The position numbers and the translations under genes were made by a program. 64,000 nucleotides of DNA from Serpula lacrymans var. lacrymans S7.9 (lineage: Eukaryota; Basidiomycota; Agaricomycetes; Boletales; Serpulaceae). Numbering within the stretch: position 1 is the first letter of the stretch; each line of letters begins with the position of its first letter. Below, in pieces: positions 1 to 8,973 of this stretch. The notes under the pieces are model-generated. The model was not told the origin of the DNA and ran no database searches. It saw nothing but the letters and a program-made list of their open reading frames with translations. Location: assembly GCF_000218685.1 (NCBI RefSeq), contig NW_006763297.1:2352912-2416911 (forward strand), in the 5' to 3' direction.

Positions 1-104
1 CACAGGTCGATGACTAAATTACTGCGGTACCTGGTTGGAAACATCTAGCCACTGCGAGTCCCGAGATTTCAAGTCAAGGAGGCCTCAAGAGACGAAACTG
101 AGAC

Positions 105-2083
105 GAAACGTTTATAATTGCGGCGTCTGGTAAACGAACTCCGCGAATATTGACACGCGGTTCAGGGTATGATCTGACTCTTCAATATGTCGCAGCGATC
201 ACTTTTTACTGTGGGTTAAGTATAGCAGAGGTATAGCATCCGTATGACTCACGACCATCATCCACACTGAAATTTGAGTTTTTGCTATAACTGCGGCACC
301 GCAGTATTGCTTGTTAATCGTGTTTCGACTGTAACATACACTTTTGTTTAGATATGACTCAAGCTGACGTTTGCCTAACCATGTATATAATTTGTATAAG
401 CTATTTCGGACGTAGACATTCACTATTTCGCCTCATATTTCCATCACTGACATGGACTCGGACCACACTCTACCTACCTATACTCCTTCAACGCCATCTC
501 CGTCTTACTCGACTATTCTGCTCCCAGGCGAGCGGACCGTTGAGCAAACACAGAGACAGGCTTTATCCTCTTATACAGGTTCTTTTCGAAGAATAACGGA
601 TGACATTACACTGGTTCTGAAGGATCAGCGTCCAGGTAGCATCGTTCCTGCGTACGGTCGAAACGCCCTGGTACGAGGTCATATCTCTCTCCACAACGTG
701 GACACTCTTAGCGCCGTGCACTTGAAGGTAAAACAATCATACTTTATCCCATATGCCAAGTGTTGACATGATTATCTTAGCTCGAAGGCGCGCTCACAAT
801 AGAGATGTCTTTCTACTCAAGTAAAACAACGCTTATCGCCAGCTCGTTCACCATGTGGCAGTCCGACGGCAGCTCTTCTGCGCGTCCTCCGCTCAACATA
901 CCTTTTGTTTTGGTATTTCCGACAACTTACCAGGACGGAGGCCAGGAATATCCTCTCCCTCCAACTTTCGACAGTGAAGGTAGTCCCGCATCATGTTCAT
1001 ATACTCTCACTGTCGCTCTCTCAAAACCTCGACAACTTCTCCCATTCTTGACTCAAAGTGAAACGTAAGCAAATTTATCCTCTTGGTATATTAGACGTTT
1101 TACTTATTCTTTTTCTTGTTTTTCATCAGATTATCTATTCCTCTACATTATTACCCACGCTCTCGTCCCCATGCACCTATATTACCCAGTGGATTGTCTT
1201 TCATGTCCACCGTAAAATCGTCGCCAGAAGAGTGGCACCAAGTTATGTCCACAATGAACTCGGTACCAAGTTCTGGTATTGTACCGATACAGTGTTCGGT
1301 GAATACCTCTCAATTCTCGTTATTCTTTCACCTTGCCAACTGAACTTTACATTTTAACTTTTACCAGCTCTTCATCCCATCCGTGCAAGTCTTCGCACTG
1401 ACCGATGTCATACCATTCCACCTACAACTCCGCGGGCCGAAGTCCTCATTATCTGCATTTATTTACCATGTATCTTCTCCAACGGGGTCCAACTCGAGCT
1501 TAGGAATCATCGGTACTGCTATTCGAGTTTACATTTCTCGCCAGGTAATAGTAAAAGTTGGCGAAGAAAAAATCCATCGCAAACGAGTCCTCGGTGAAGG
1601 AACATTGCGGGCCTTGTCATCTTCTAGTGACATCAAGCCTATCTTCCGTCATTCTTCTTCGACGGACGGCTTGGATACGCTAGATTGGGAAGGTGAATTG
1701 CAATGTAACAAGGAAATTACTACGCCTGGGTTTAGTATTCCCCAGCTTGCTGTAAAGGTGTGTTCCCACTTTTTTTTTGCCAGAAATTACGAGTCTTGAT
1801 ATCAATCTTCTCATTGCAGGATTCTATTGTATTGTCGATCACACCTCCTCAACCTCTCACATCACCTCTCCTCCGATTACACCACGAACATGTCATTCGC
1901 CTTGCTACAGACCCTTGGTCTGACCAGGGCTGAAAATCCATGTTACGCAGATACCAGTGATGATTATAGACTGCCAGCAGTCATTTCTCTTGTTTTGCAT
2001 TCTCGTGGCAAATCCAGTTTTTCCCTGTCCTGAAGTTTGTAGCCTGACAATCATGCCCAGATATTGTATCTCATCTCGTGAGC
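105..2083. repeat. Segmental duplication, copy 1
   Basis: This unit contains arrestin-like gene A plus about 350 bp upstream and 150 bp downstream, and it matches 19085-21103 in direct orientation. The shared upstream motif 'actccgcgaatat' and the shared downstream motif 'gaagtttgtagcc' show that flanks as well as exons were duplicated. Introns are alignable, so the copy was made at DNA level. The ends are approximate. Confidence 0.8.
452..1933 (+). CDS. Arrestin-like protein A
   Basis: Five exons: 452-727, 781-1064, 1130-1298, 1368-1757 and 1820-1933, giving 410 aa. All four introns are GT-AG and the frame is continuous through every junction. The protein looks like the arrestin-like (N-terminal fold) proteins common in mushroom genomes: a Pro/Ser/Thr-rich start, a segment around 'ITLVLKDQRPGSIVPAYGR', beta-rich blocks, and an end in 'RLATDPWSDQG'. 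Such proteins are thought to act as adaptors in cargo or ubiquitin-ligase trafficking, but nothing here fixes a partner. The copy at 19443-20925 has the same exon phases and nearly the same lengths, and the gene at 26004-27770 is a distant relative. The first ATG is chosen because the duplicate starts at the matching place. Confidence 0.75.
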
Positions 2084-2984
2084 ATCACCGTACATATCTT
2101 GCGCAGACTAATTTACTGATTATTATATTCAGAGAAGATTACTGTTTCTGGTCCACTTCCCATAACATTGTATCAAGCCAAGTGCGGAAGGGGTAGGAGT
2201 GGAAGGAAATGAAGGAAACGAGCCAGGGGAACGGGGATGGGAGCGCAATGTGGGAGGTATTATTCGGTGATGGGCTTTTGAGATGGGAGGTATGTAAGGG
2301 GTGTTTATAGCGATTAAAAATGTACTCTCTCTGGCTAGGTTGCTAGCCCCAGCGTCCCACCAAGAAATGAGAAGAGTTGGCGCTGTTCGCCGTTGAAGCC
2401 CAGTTCATGATGCATGATTTTGGTGACCAGGTTTATATAAAGCCATGAAGTGCGAGGTTTGTCTTTGGACCTTAGGGGATGACTTGTATACTCGTCCAGG
2501 GTTTGCAAAGTCGAGAGACAATGTGAGAGTAGTCATGCGGAGCCTTACCATGAAGAAATGGGATTTACGTGGTGTGCATCGGGTCTTTTTATCTGGGCAG
2601 AAACCGCTATACGCTCCTTAGAAAAGGGTGATACACTAACGCGACCGCAGATAATACTCTTTAAAGGATCTTAAGACATAGAGCATAGCGTCAATCATCT
2701 TTATCAGCAGATAGCTACCAATGCGTGGGACAGCATCGGAGATCTTGGTAACATGGTGCAGCCATTGTTTGGAGCTATAGAGCCCGTCTAGCTGCATTGG
2801 CAGAAAATTGGGGTGCCGAGTTTTCTCGTTGTAGAATACGCAAGTCCTGGAGTAAGGTGTGATGTCCAAGATAAGGCTGATCCATATCTCACCTTGAGGC
2901 GTCCATACATACACCCTGAGGCACCATGGTCCGACATTCACTCGACTCATCGCCCTCTCTCGAACTCGCACTCAAAGGAAGAAG
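2084..2984. other. Non-coding stretch without a recognised gene
   Basis: Only short overlapping open frames are present, none with a recognisable domain or splice support. I see no repeat with another part of the window. Confidence 0.5.
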
Positions 2985-4029
2985 ATGTCGACTAGTAAAA
3001 CAGGGTAAGGAAAGAAGGCGGCAGCTGTAGGAGAAAAAAGAGAAAAAAGAGCTTGGCCAGTTGAAGACACCGCCGAGTTTCTGAATCTCATAAAGGCTCA
3101 CCAGAAGTTAGGTGGCCCAAAGATGTCCTTCAAGAACGATTTCTGGACTATGATAGCCCAAGAAATGGAGACGCATACAATGAAGGGCTCTCGAAAGAGT
3201 GCCCGGGCGCGCAAGGATAAATGGAACAAGGTCAGTAAATGAACAAAATCCTAGGAGACATGACTCACATACTCACATTTACAATAGCTCAAGGCCGATT
3301 TCAAGAACATTAGTTACCTCAAGTTGGCATCTGGGTTCACTTACAGTGAAAAGAAGGATGTGGATGTAAACAAGGCATCTCAGGTTGTTTGGGACAATGC
3401 CGTCCAGGTATCTACCTTCATTTAAACATTCACACACGCTAACCCTCACATATTTGTCTCAGGGAAACCTGAAGAAGGATATTAGCTAGTATAAAAACAG
3501 CCAATGGGTGTACCTCAAATTGATGCAGGATGTGATGCCTGAGCATGCAACAGGTGCGCATGCCTTCTGGGCTTCTCAGAGTGTTGTAGGAGGCACAGTC
3601 AGCAATGAGGAAAATGACGGCGAGATTGAGGGCGATAGTGACGAGGAAGCTGCCATGAATGTCAATACGACGGGGAAGGACTCACCAGCAACTGTTTGTA
3701 CTAATGAAGTTACCATAGTTCCTATCCATACTTCCAATCAATCCATTAAATCCATTACAGCCCGCCCTCCTATTAGTTCAGCTTCAAACATATCTGGTGG
3801 GAAGAGAAGGTTTATGTTGGTAGAGGGTTTTGCAATGGCAGAGTCAGTAGTAACTGGCACATCCCGTTCAGAATCTGCTCGTCTATCTGGTGCAGCCACT
3901 CTCAATGGTCTCAAGGAGTAGATACAACGGAGCAACGACATCCAAGAGTTCCAGGGGATGGAATTCATATCAATCATCAAGCAAATGGCTTCGAATAATA
4001 TGCCAGCCACTCCTGACAAAACCGGATAA
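2985..4029 (+). pseudogene. Decayed Myb/SANT-like DNA-binding domain gene
   Basis: Three blocks join with consensus introns (exons about 2985-3230, 3288-3407, 3463-4029). The joined frame reads as a Myb/SANT-like domain: a Trp near 'AWPVEDTAEFLNLIKAH', then 'NDFWTMIAQEME' and 'CxxK'-like 'ARKDKWNK', then 'SGFTYS' and 'QVVWDNAVQ'. This fold is found in plant and fungal proteins and as the accessory protein of PIF/Harbinger transposons; I cannot tell which origin applies. The frame has in-frame stops at 3006 (TAA), 3487 (TAG) and 3919 (TAG) before the likely original stop at 4027. All three fit CAA/CAG turned into TAA/TAG. It lies just left of a copia insertion. Confidence 0.7.
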
Positions 4030-4266
4030 ACCCGGTCTCTGCCAAAGCAGCCATTGTTCTGCATGGAGCATAGCCACCACTCCATGGAGTCACCATTGTT
4101 CTCCTAGGAGTCATTATACTGTAGCGAGTAGCACCTCCGACTATAAGTAGTAGGGGGTTTAGTATAGGAATACCTCAGTTGTTTCTATAGCTTCTCGGGC
4201 AGCAGCTGAGGTATGTTACATTACATTTATTAGAGATCACCTTAAACTAACATCTAATGTAGTTTC

Positions 4267-4561
4267 ACTTAGGTTGACAAATTATGACATTTGTTTATAG
4301 TATGAGAAAACATGCATTGGCCAGGGCTTGAACCTGGGACTCCAGCTTTCATGGTCTGGTGCTTTACCAACTAAGCTACCAAGGCGTACTTGGAACGCAT
4401 ACTGATTGGTTGCATGCCCAGAAGGTCCAGAATCACTGTACACGGATGTGGATCCCATTGTGTTGTGATAGCCTCCCTCACCCGTGATAGAGTGATGTCG
4501 GATTACATAATAGTAATGGCACTAACATGGATTACATCTCATAACTATACTTAGGTTGACA
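4267..4561 (-). mobile_element. SINE-like insertion with a 13-bp target-site duplication
   Basis: The 13-mer ACTTAGGTTGACA occurs at 4267-4279 and 4549-4561. The 269 bp between are absent from the inverted LTR copy at 7301-7539, where the flanking sequences are joined. This is a clean filled/empty-site pair. The insert holds a tRNA-like sequence on the minus strand. A 13-bp duplication is typical of LINE-mobilised insertions. The tRNA-like part is not at the 5' end of the minus-strand reading, so it is not a textbook SINE. Confidence 0.75.
4314..4385 (-). pseudogene. tRNA-like sequence, degenerate
   Basis: On the minus strand the 72 nt fold like a tRNA: acceptor arm GCCTTGG/CCAATGC with one mismatch, D stem GCTT/AAGC, T stem CCAGG/CCTGG with loop TTCAAGC. 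The A box TAGCTTAGTTGG is perfect and the B box GGTTCAAGCC is close to consensus. The anticodon arm is abnormal: only four good pairs, an enlarged loop and no T33. It therefore looks like a tRNA-derived pseudogene or the promoter part of a SINE. A TTTT tract follows within 10 nt. Confidence 0.7.
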
Positions 4562-4617
4562 ATAAAGTCGTTTCTATAGCCTCTCGGGCAACGGCTGATT
4601 TTCACTTAGTTTTATTA

Positions 4618-4629
4618 GGTTATGAGCCC
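4618..4629 (+). other. Primer-binding site of copia element 1
   Basis: GGTTATGAGCCC directly follows the LTR end. Its reverse complement GGGCTCATAACC is the anticodon arm of initiator tRNA-Met, as in Drosophila copia (half-tRNA priming). Confidence 0.8.
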
Positions 4630-4686
4630 TGGTGCGCAAAAGCTACACAGGAAATAATCCTTATTTGAAACGGCAACCTTGGAACC

Positions 4687-7302
4687 ATGACCACAGCACA
4701 CAATACATCCGCATGTCCAGTTCTCACTGGACCCAACAATTTTCAGATATGGAAACTCTGGATCATCTCAAAGCTACGTCGGGAAAAAGTTCTCTGGGTT
4801 GTTACTAGAGAGGAGCTTAAGCCCTCACCAGGAAAACCTACCTCCTCGGAGGATCCTGAGATCACCTGGATACTTAAGGATGAGAAGGCACATGGAATCA
4901 TCCAGGACCACATTTCTGATGGCCTCTGTTATGATCTCTATTGAACATTTAAGGACTACTCATTTCTTTTTACTCATTGGTCATACCATTGGACCAATGA
5001 CTCATTTCCTTCACATATACTTCTGTTCCTCTCGTATTCACAGTACCTATTATAGTACTTAGTCCTCAACGGACGGACCTGCCCTAGATAGGACCTAACT
5101 CCTATCACCGATTCCTTTCCATTATAAATACCATGTAACAGCAGTAGTATTCTCTAATACAATTCTACGCAGTTTACACTTACAAAGTTAGACTCCTAAG
5201 ATCAGACTTCTACTCAGAAGAAGACCAACTCCCGTTGGAAGACCTCCACTCAGAACTACGTTCTCGAACTTGTCTTCGGATAAGTCTCTTTATAAACCTC
5301 GACGAACCCTCAGACTTTGTTAAGCACTTCATGCGTAACACCCTCCTAATGAGGACTGGAGACCTCACCAGCTTCAAGGAGTTATTTGATAAACTTGTCT
5401 CACTCCATCAGATGTCCAATATTGCCTCGGCCTTCTATTTATTCCAGCAACTCACCAAATTGTCCTGGGATGGGATATCACCTATCCAGGACCACATTGC
5501 GAAAATCCAGACAATTGATTCACACCTCTCCGGAATGAAACTAGGAGTTGATACCAAACTCATGGCCTTCGCTCTTCTCCAATCTCTCCCATGCACTCCT
5601 GAATGGCAAATGTTTCAGTCATTGGTAATCAACACGATTGAAGAAAATAAACTTACCTTTGATGCAGTTGAGATCCGGATCACTGCAGAAGTTGCACAAC
5701 AGTCAGGGAAGGCCCCTGGAGGTTCCGAAACAGCACTCAAATCTGAGGAGAAGTGGTGTGACTTCCACAAAGCCAAATCACACAACACCTCGGAGTGTGT
5801 CGAACACTTCAGTCAGCCGGAAAAGGTCAAAGGAAGAAGGGAAAGGAAAGACACAAGGATAAAGGAAAAGAGAAGGAAAAAGCAAATACAGCGGAGCAAT
5901 CATCTGGATCTGACTCCAAGGAGGAACAGAGTCACATTGCATTGGAACATGTACATATTTCCAAGCCCCTTGCTAAACACAATCAAGCTTACCTTGTGTT
6001 GGAACCCAATAAGACCAAAACAACAATTATTGTTGACTCCGGAGCAACATCCCACATGGTCCCTCACCGCTCCTGGTTTGAGCCAGGAATATACCATGTT
6101 CTGCATCCTCCGAGGACAATCAGTTTTGGGGATGAATCCTCTGTAAATGCCATTGGCATTGGAACAGTAATCCTACAAGCAATGGTTGGCAAAAAGAACT
6201 ACAATATTGCACTGTCAAATGTCTTACTTGTGCCAAACTTCACTTTAGCACTCGTCTCTGTCCACAAATTGTCCAAAACGGGGTTATCAACACTTTTTCC
6301 AGCAGGGTCAAATGCTTGTGAAGTTCGGAAAAAGGAGAAACTTATCCTCACTGCCTTACACAAGCGAGGACTTTATCACATCCAAGCAAAACCTGAAATC
6401 AACCCGGAGTCAGCTTTTGCAGCAGTAGATGTAAATTTATTGCACAGGAGAATGGGACACATTGGAATGGACCGCTTGCAACGAATGGTTACAAAAGGAC
6501 AGCTCCAGGACATAGACACCCTTACCGGAACCCCGGAGTTTTGTGAACCTTGTGCTTTAGGAAAGATGAAGAAATTACCTTTCAAGTCCACTGGAGGAAA
6601 CCAAGCCAAGCGCCCCACACAAATTGTGCACACAGATGTTGGAGGACCAATCAAACCAACTTCCAGGGAGGGTTTTCGGTACTGGATTATTATTGTAGAT
6701 GATTTCTCCAAATTTTCATGGATATATTTCCTAAAACATAAAAGTGAAGCACTGGAACGATACAAGCAATGGAAAGAAGATGTCCAAACATTCTTCTGGA
6801 CTCATTTGGGAGAAGAAAACTTCACTCCACTGTACACAGAATTCCTCTGGAGTGATGGGGGAGGAGAATATACTGGCAATGCATTCAAAAATCAACTCCG
6901 AGGAGATGGTGTCATCCAAAAAACTACAGCTGCAGATACTCTGGAACAAAAGGGCATTGCAGAACGCATAAATCAGACATTGGCTACATTAGCAACCACT
7001 ATGCTCCATGATTCTAAGCTCCCAAAGTCATTTTGGGTAGATGCCATGCAAACAGCTGCATATATCACAGCATGCAGCCCAGCATGAGGACTCCATGGAA
7101 AGACCCCATATGAAATACTGTTTAAAAGGAGAGTTGATCCAACTTTATTTTGCCCTTTTGGATGCCAAGCATATGCCTTGATTCCGAAAGACAAAAGGCA
7201 AGGGAAGTTTTACTCCAAGGGGCGCAAAGCCATAATGATTGGCTACACACATGGAAAGCAAGCCTACAAACTCCTAGACACTGAAAAACGAACTGTGTTT
7301 TA
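4687..7302 (+). pseudogene. Copia gag-protease-integrase, broken and truncated
   Basis: Gag starts at 4687 (MTTAHNTSACPVLTGPNNF) and is interrupted after 4944. It resumes near 5370 with 'ELFDKLVS' and carries a zinc knuckle spaced as CX2HX4HX4C (WCDFHKAKSHNTSEC). A frameshift near 5815-5830 moves into the frame with the protease site DSGATSHM (about 6030), the integrase zinc-binding region ending 'CEPCALGKM', and the catalytic core 'HTDVGGP', 'VDDFSKFSW' and 'DGGGEYTG'. A TGA at 7085 sits where related proteins have Arg (ACSPxRGLHGKTPYE). The frame then ends at 7302 exactly where the inverted LTR starts, before any reverse transcriptase. Confidence 0.85.
4945..5368. other. About 0.4-kb insertion inside copia-1 gag
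   Basis: The gag frame stops at 4942-4944 and gag-like sequence resumes near 5370. The intervening sequence has a TATA-like box (attataaata, 5121-5130) and starts with TG, so it could be a solo LTR of another element. I could not define exact ends or a target duplication. Confidence 0.4.
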
Positions 7303-7539
7303 ATAAAACTAAGTGAAACTCAGCCGCTGCCTGAGAGGCTATAGAAACGACTTTATTATTTACCTAAGTGAAACTACAATGGATGTTAGTTTAAGGTGAT
7401 CTCTAATAAATGTAATGTAACATACCTCAGCCGCTGCCCGAGAGGCTATAGAAACGACTGAGGTATTCCTATACTAAACCCCCTACTACTTATAGTCGGA
7501 GGTGCTACTCGCTACAGTATAATGACTCCTAGGAGTACA
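7301..7539 (-). repeat. Inverted LTR copy of copia element 1
   Basis: The reverse complement runs from TGTACTCCTAGGAGTC to TTTTATTA and matches the left LTR almost throughout, without the tRNA-containing insertion. It abuts the truncated pol at 7301/7302. A normal LTR retrotransposon would carry this copy in direct orientation. Confidence 0.9.
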
Positions 7540-7542
7540 ATT

Positions 7543-7807
7543 TGTTAGTTTTGGTGATTCTGCACCTTTGTGCTACCTATATATTTTCATTCCTTTCTCT
7601 ATCTATTCTTCTATCATTCACTATTGATTGTGTTCTCTATTATTTCGCCTTTGTGGCTGCTTTGTTTACCTTTGTTTACAAAACTTCGGACAGTATTGCA
7701 GAGTCCAATGCTTCCTATTCTCTAGTTACTCACATTGGACTCTAGTTCCAGTCCCTGATTGCTCTCAGCAAGTGGCTAGACACTTCCTTCAAGCTTTGTT
7801 CTTAATA
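7543..7807 (+). repeat. 5' LTR of copia element 2
   Basis: 265 bp, from TGTTAGTTTTGG to TTCTTAATA. A TATA-like stretch (ctatatatttt) lies about 30 bp in. It contains one copy of the 22-mer that occurs twice in the 3' LTR. Confidence 0.9.
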
Positions 7808-7819
7808 GGTTATGAGCCC
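7808..7819 (+). other. Primer-binding site of copia element 2
   Basis: GGTTATGAGCCC follows the LTR end directly. It is identical to the site in element 1 and complementary to the anticodon arm of initiator tRNA-Met. Confidence 0.8.
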
Positions 7820-8156
7820 TGTGCTCTAGCCATCTTCCTGACCTCATATCTCACCATCCAAGCGTCCTACTGCTTATCCATCATAACCATTGTCTTCTGG
7901 GACTCTTATTATCTCATCCATCACCTCAGATTACTCTGATCTCATCTTGATCTCCAACAACAACTCCTTGTTGCAAGTTACCCCCATTTTGGACACTTTT
8001 TTGGTCTTATCTGCACCATATCTCGCCCAATCCTTATCTGATCGTCCTGTAACTTCTACCATCGTCTTCTACGGCCTAAATAACCCTAGGAGACCTGTCA
8101 GAGTGGTTGAATTTGAGCTGGATCTTTCTGTGAGCCTTCATCATCATTTGATCACC

Positions 8157-8440
8157 TTTTGGCACCCTATTCCATATCTCCACATCCTGTGCTCGGATCT
8201 TGGCCCTATTTGAGCCATCTACTACCCTACACTATTGCACTTTACACCGTCAATTTGGGGGCAATCCATCCACTCCATCATCCTCTGTGAAGTTTGCATT
8301 TTTGGCACTTTCACCCCTATTGGACTCCTATTGCATATCTCCACATCCTGTGCTTCACTTCTTGTGATATTTGGGCCATCTATTACTCTATAAAAATGTT
8401 CCCTATACCTCTGATTTGGTGGCAATCCATCCATCTTATC
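8157..8440 (+). repeat. Imperfect tandem duplication in the copia-2 leader
   Basis: Two copies of a block of about 100 bp, offset by about 161 bp. Both contain catatctccacatcctgtgc near the start and ggcaatccatcca near the end. They lie in the untranslated leader between the primer-binding site and gag. Confidence 0.65.
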
Positions 8441-8973
8441 TGTCTCTGCATCAATTTCGACTTTTTGCCCTATTTTTCGCTTTTTGGCATATCTGGTGTG
8501 TGCATAAAGCTCCAATCTTCTCTACTCTGTCCATTATCAGATAGAACAAGCCTATAGACTGTGAAGCTCGCCTGCATTGCCTCAGTTTGCTGTTGCCTAG
8601 AGCCTCTCTCAGTCTGCGGTGTTTGGGGAGCTTAAGTCACTTTATTGACTCATATACAAGCCCTATTAACCAACACTGTCTCGAGGCAATTTCTCTGTTA
8701 ATATCAGTGTGGAATTGAAAGGGGAACACAGGCGTAACCCTGTAGCAGCACTAGGAAGCCTTAGCACCCTCCTGGATCGCTTTTGGACGCTTTTTGGACG
8801 CTATTTGGACCTATCCTTGCGCTTTCTGACCCTCTCCATATCCTCTCTCTACCGCCTCACCATCTTATCTGCTCGCCTCCTACTGTTGCCCATTGTCTTT
8901 GCCACTATTCCATCGCCTATAGCCATCTCCTACATCATTTATCATTGCTCTATTGTCTTATACAACACCCATC

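Larger units (their letters stand above)
4096..4617 (+). repeat. Left LTR of copia element 1 (interrupted)
   Basis: Starts TGTTCTCCTAGGAGTC, which includes the perfect palindrome CTCCTAGGAG, and ends TTTTATTA next to the primer-binding site. Without the 282-bp insertion it is about 240 bp, matching the 239-bp inverted copy at 7301-7539. Inside it are two related stretches of about 33 bp (4175-4212 and 4565-4601) sharing GTTTCTATAG and CTCGGGCA. Confidence 0.85.
4096..7539 (+). mobile_element. Ty1/copia element 1 with an inverted 3' LTR, defective
   Basis: The element has a left LTR (4096-4617), a primer-binding site, gag, protease and integrase, and then stops abruptly at 7302, where an LTR copy in the opposite orientation begins (7301-7539). 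Reverse transcriptase and RNase H are absent. The coding part is also broken by an insertion, a frameshift and a stop. Flanking 5-bp sequences (accat on the left, only att before the next element on the right) do not show a clear target duplication. The simplest reading is a rearranged copy, for example from self-integration of the cDNA. Confidence 0.8.

Noticed and set aside
4314..4385. A functional tRNA gene on the minus strand
   Set aside because: The anticodon arm has an enlarged loop, a weak stem and no T33, and the sequence sits in a mobile insertion. It is called as a degenerate tRNA-like sequence instead.
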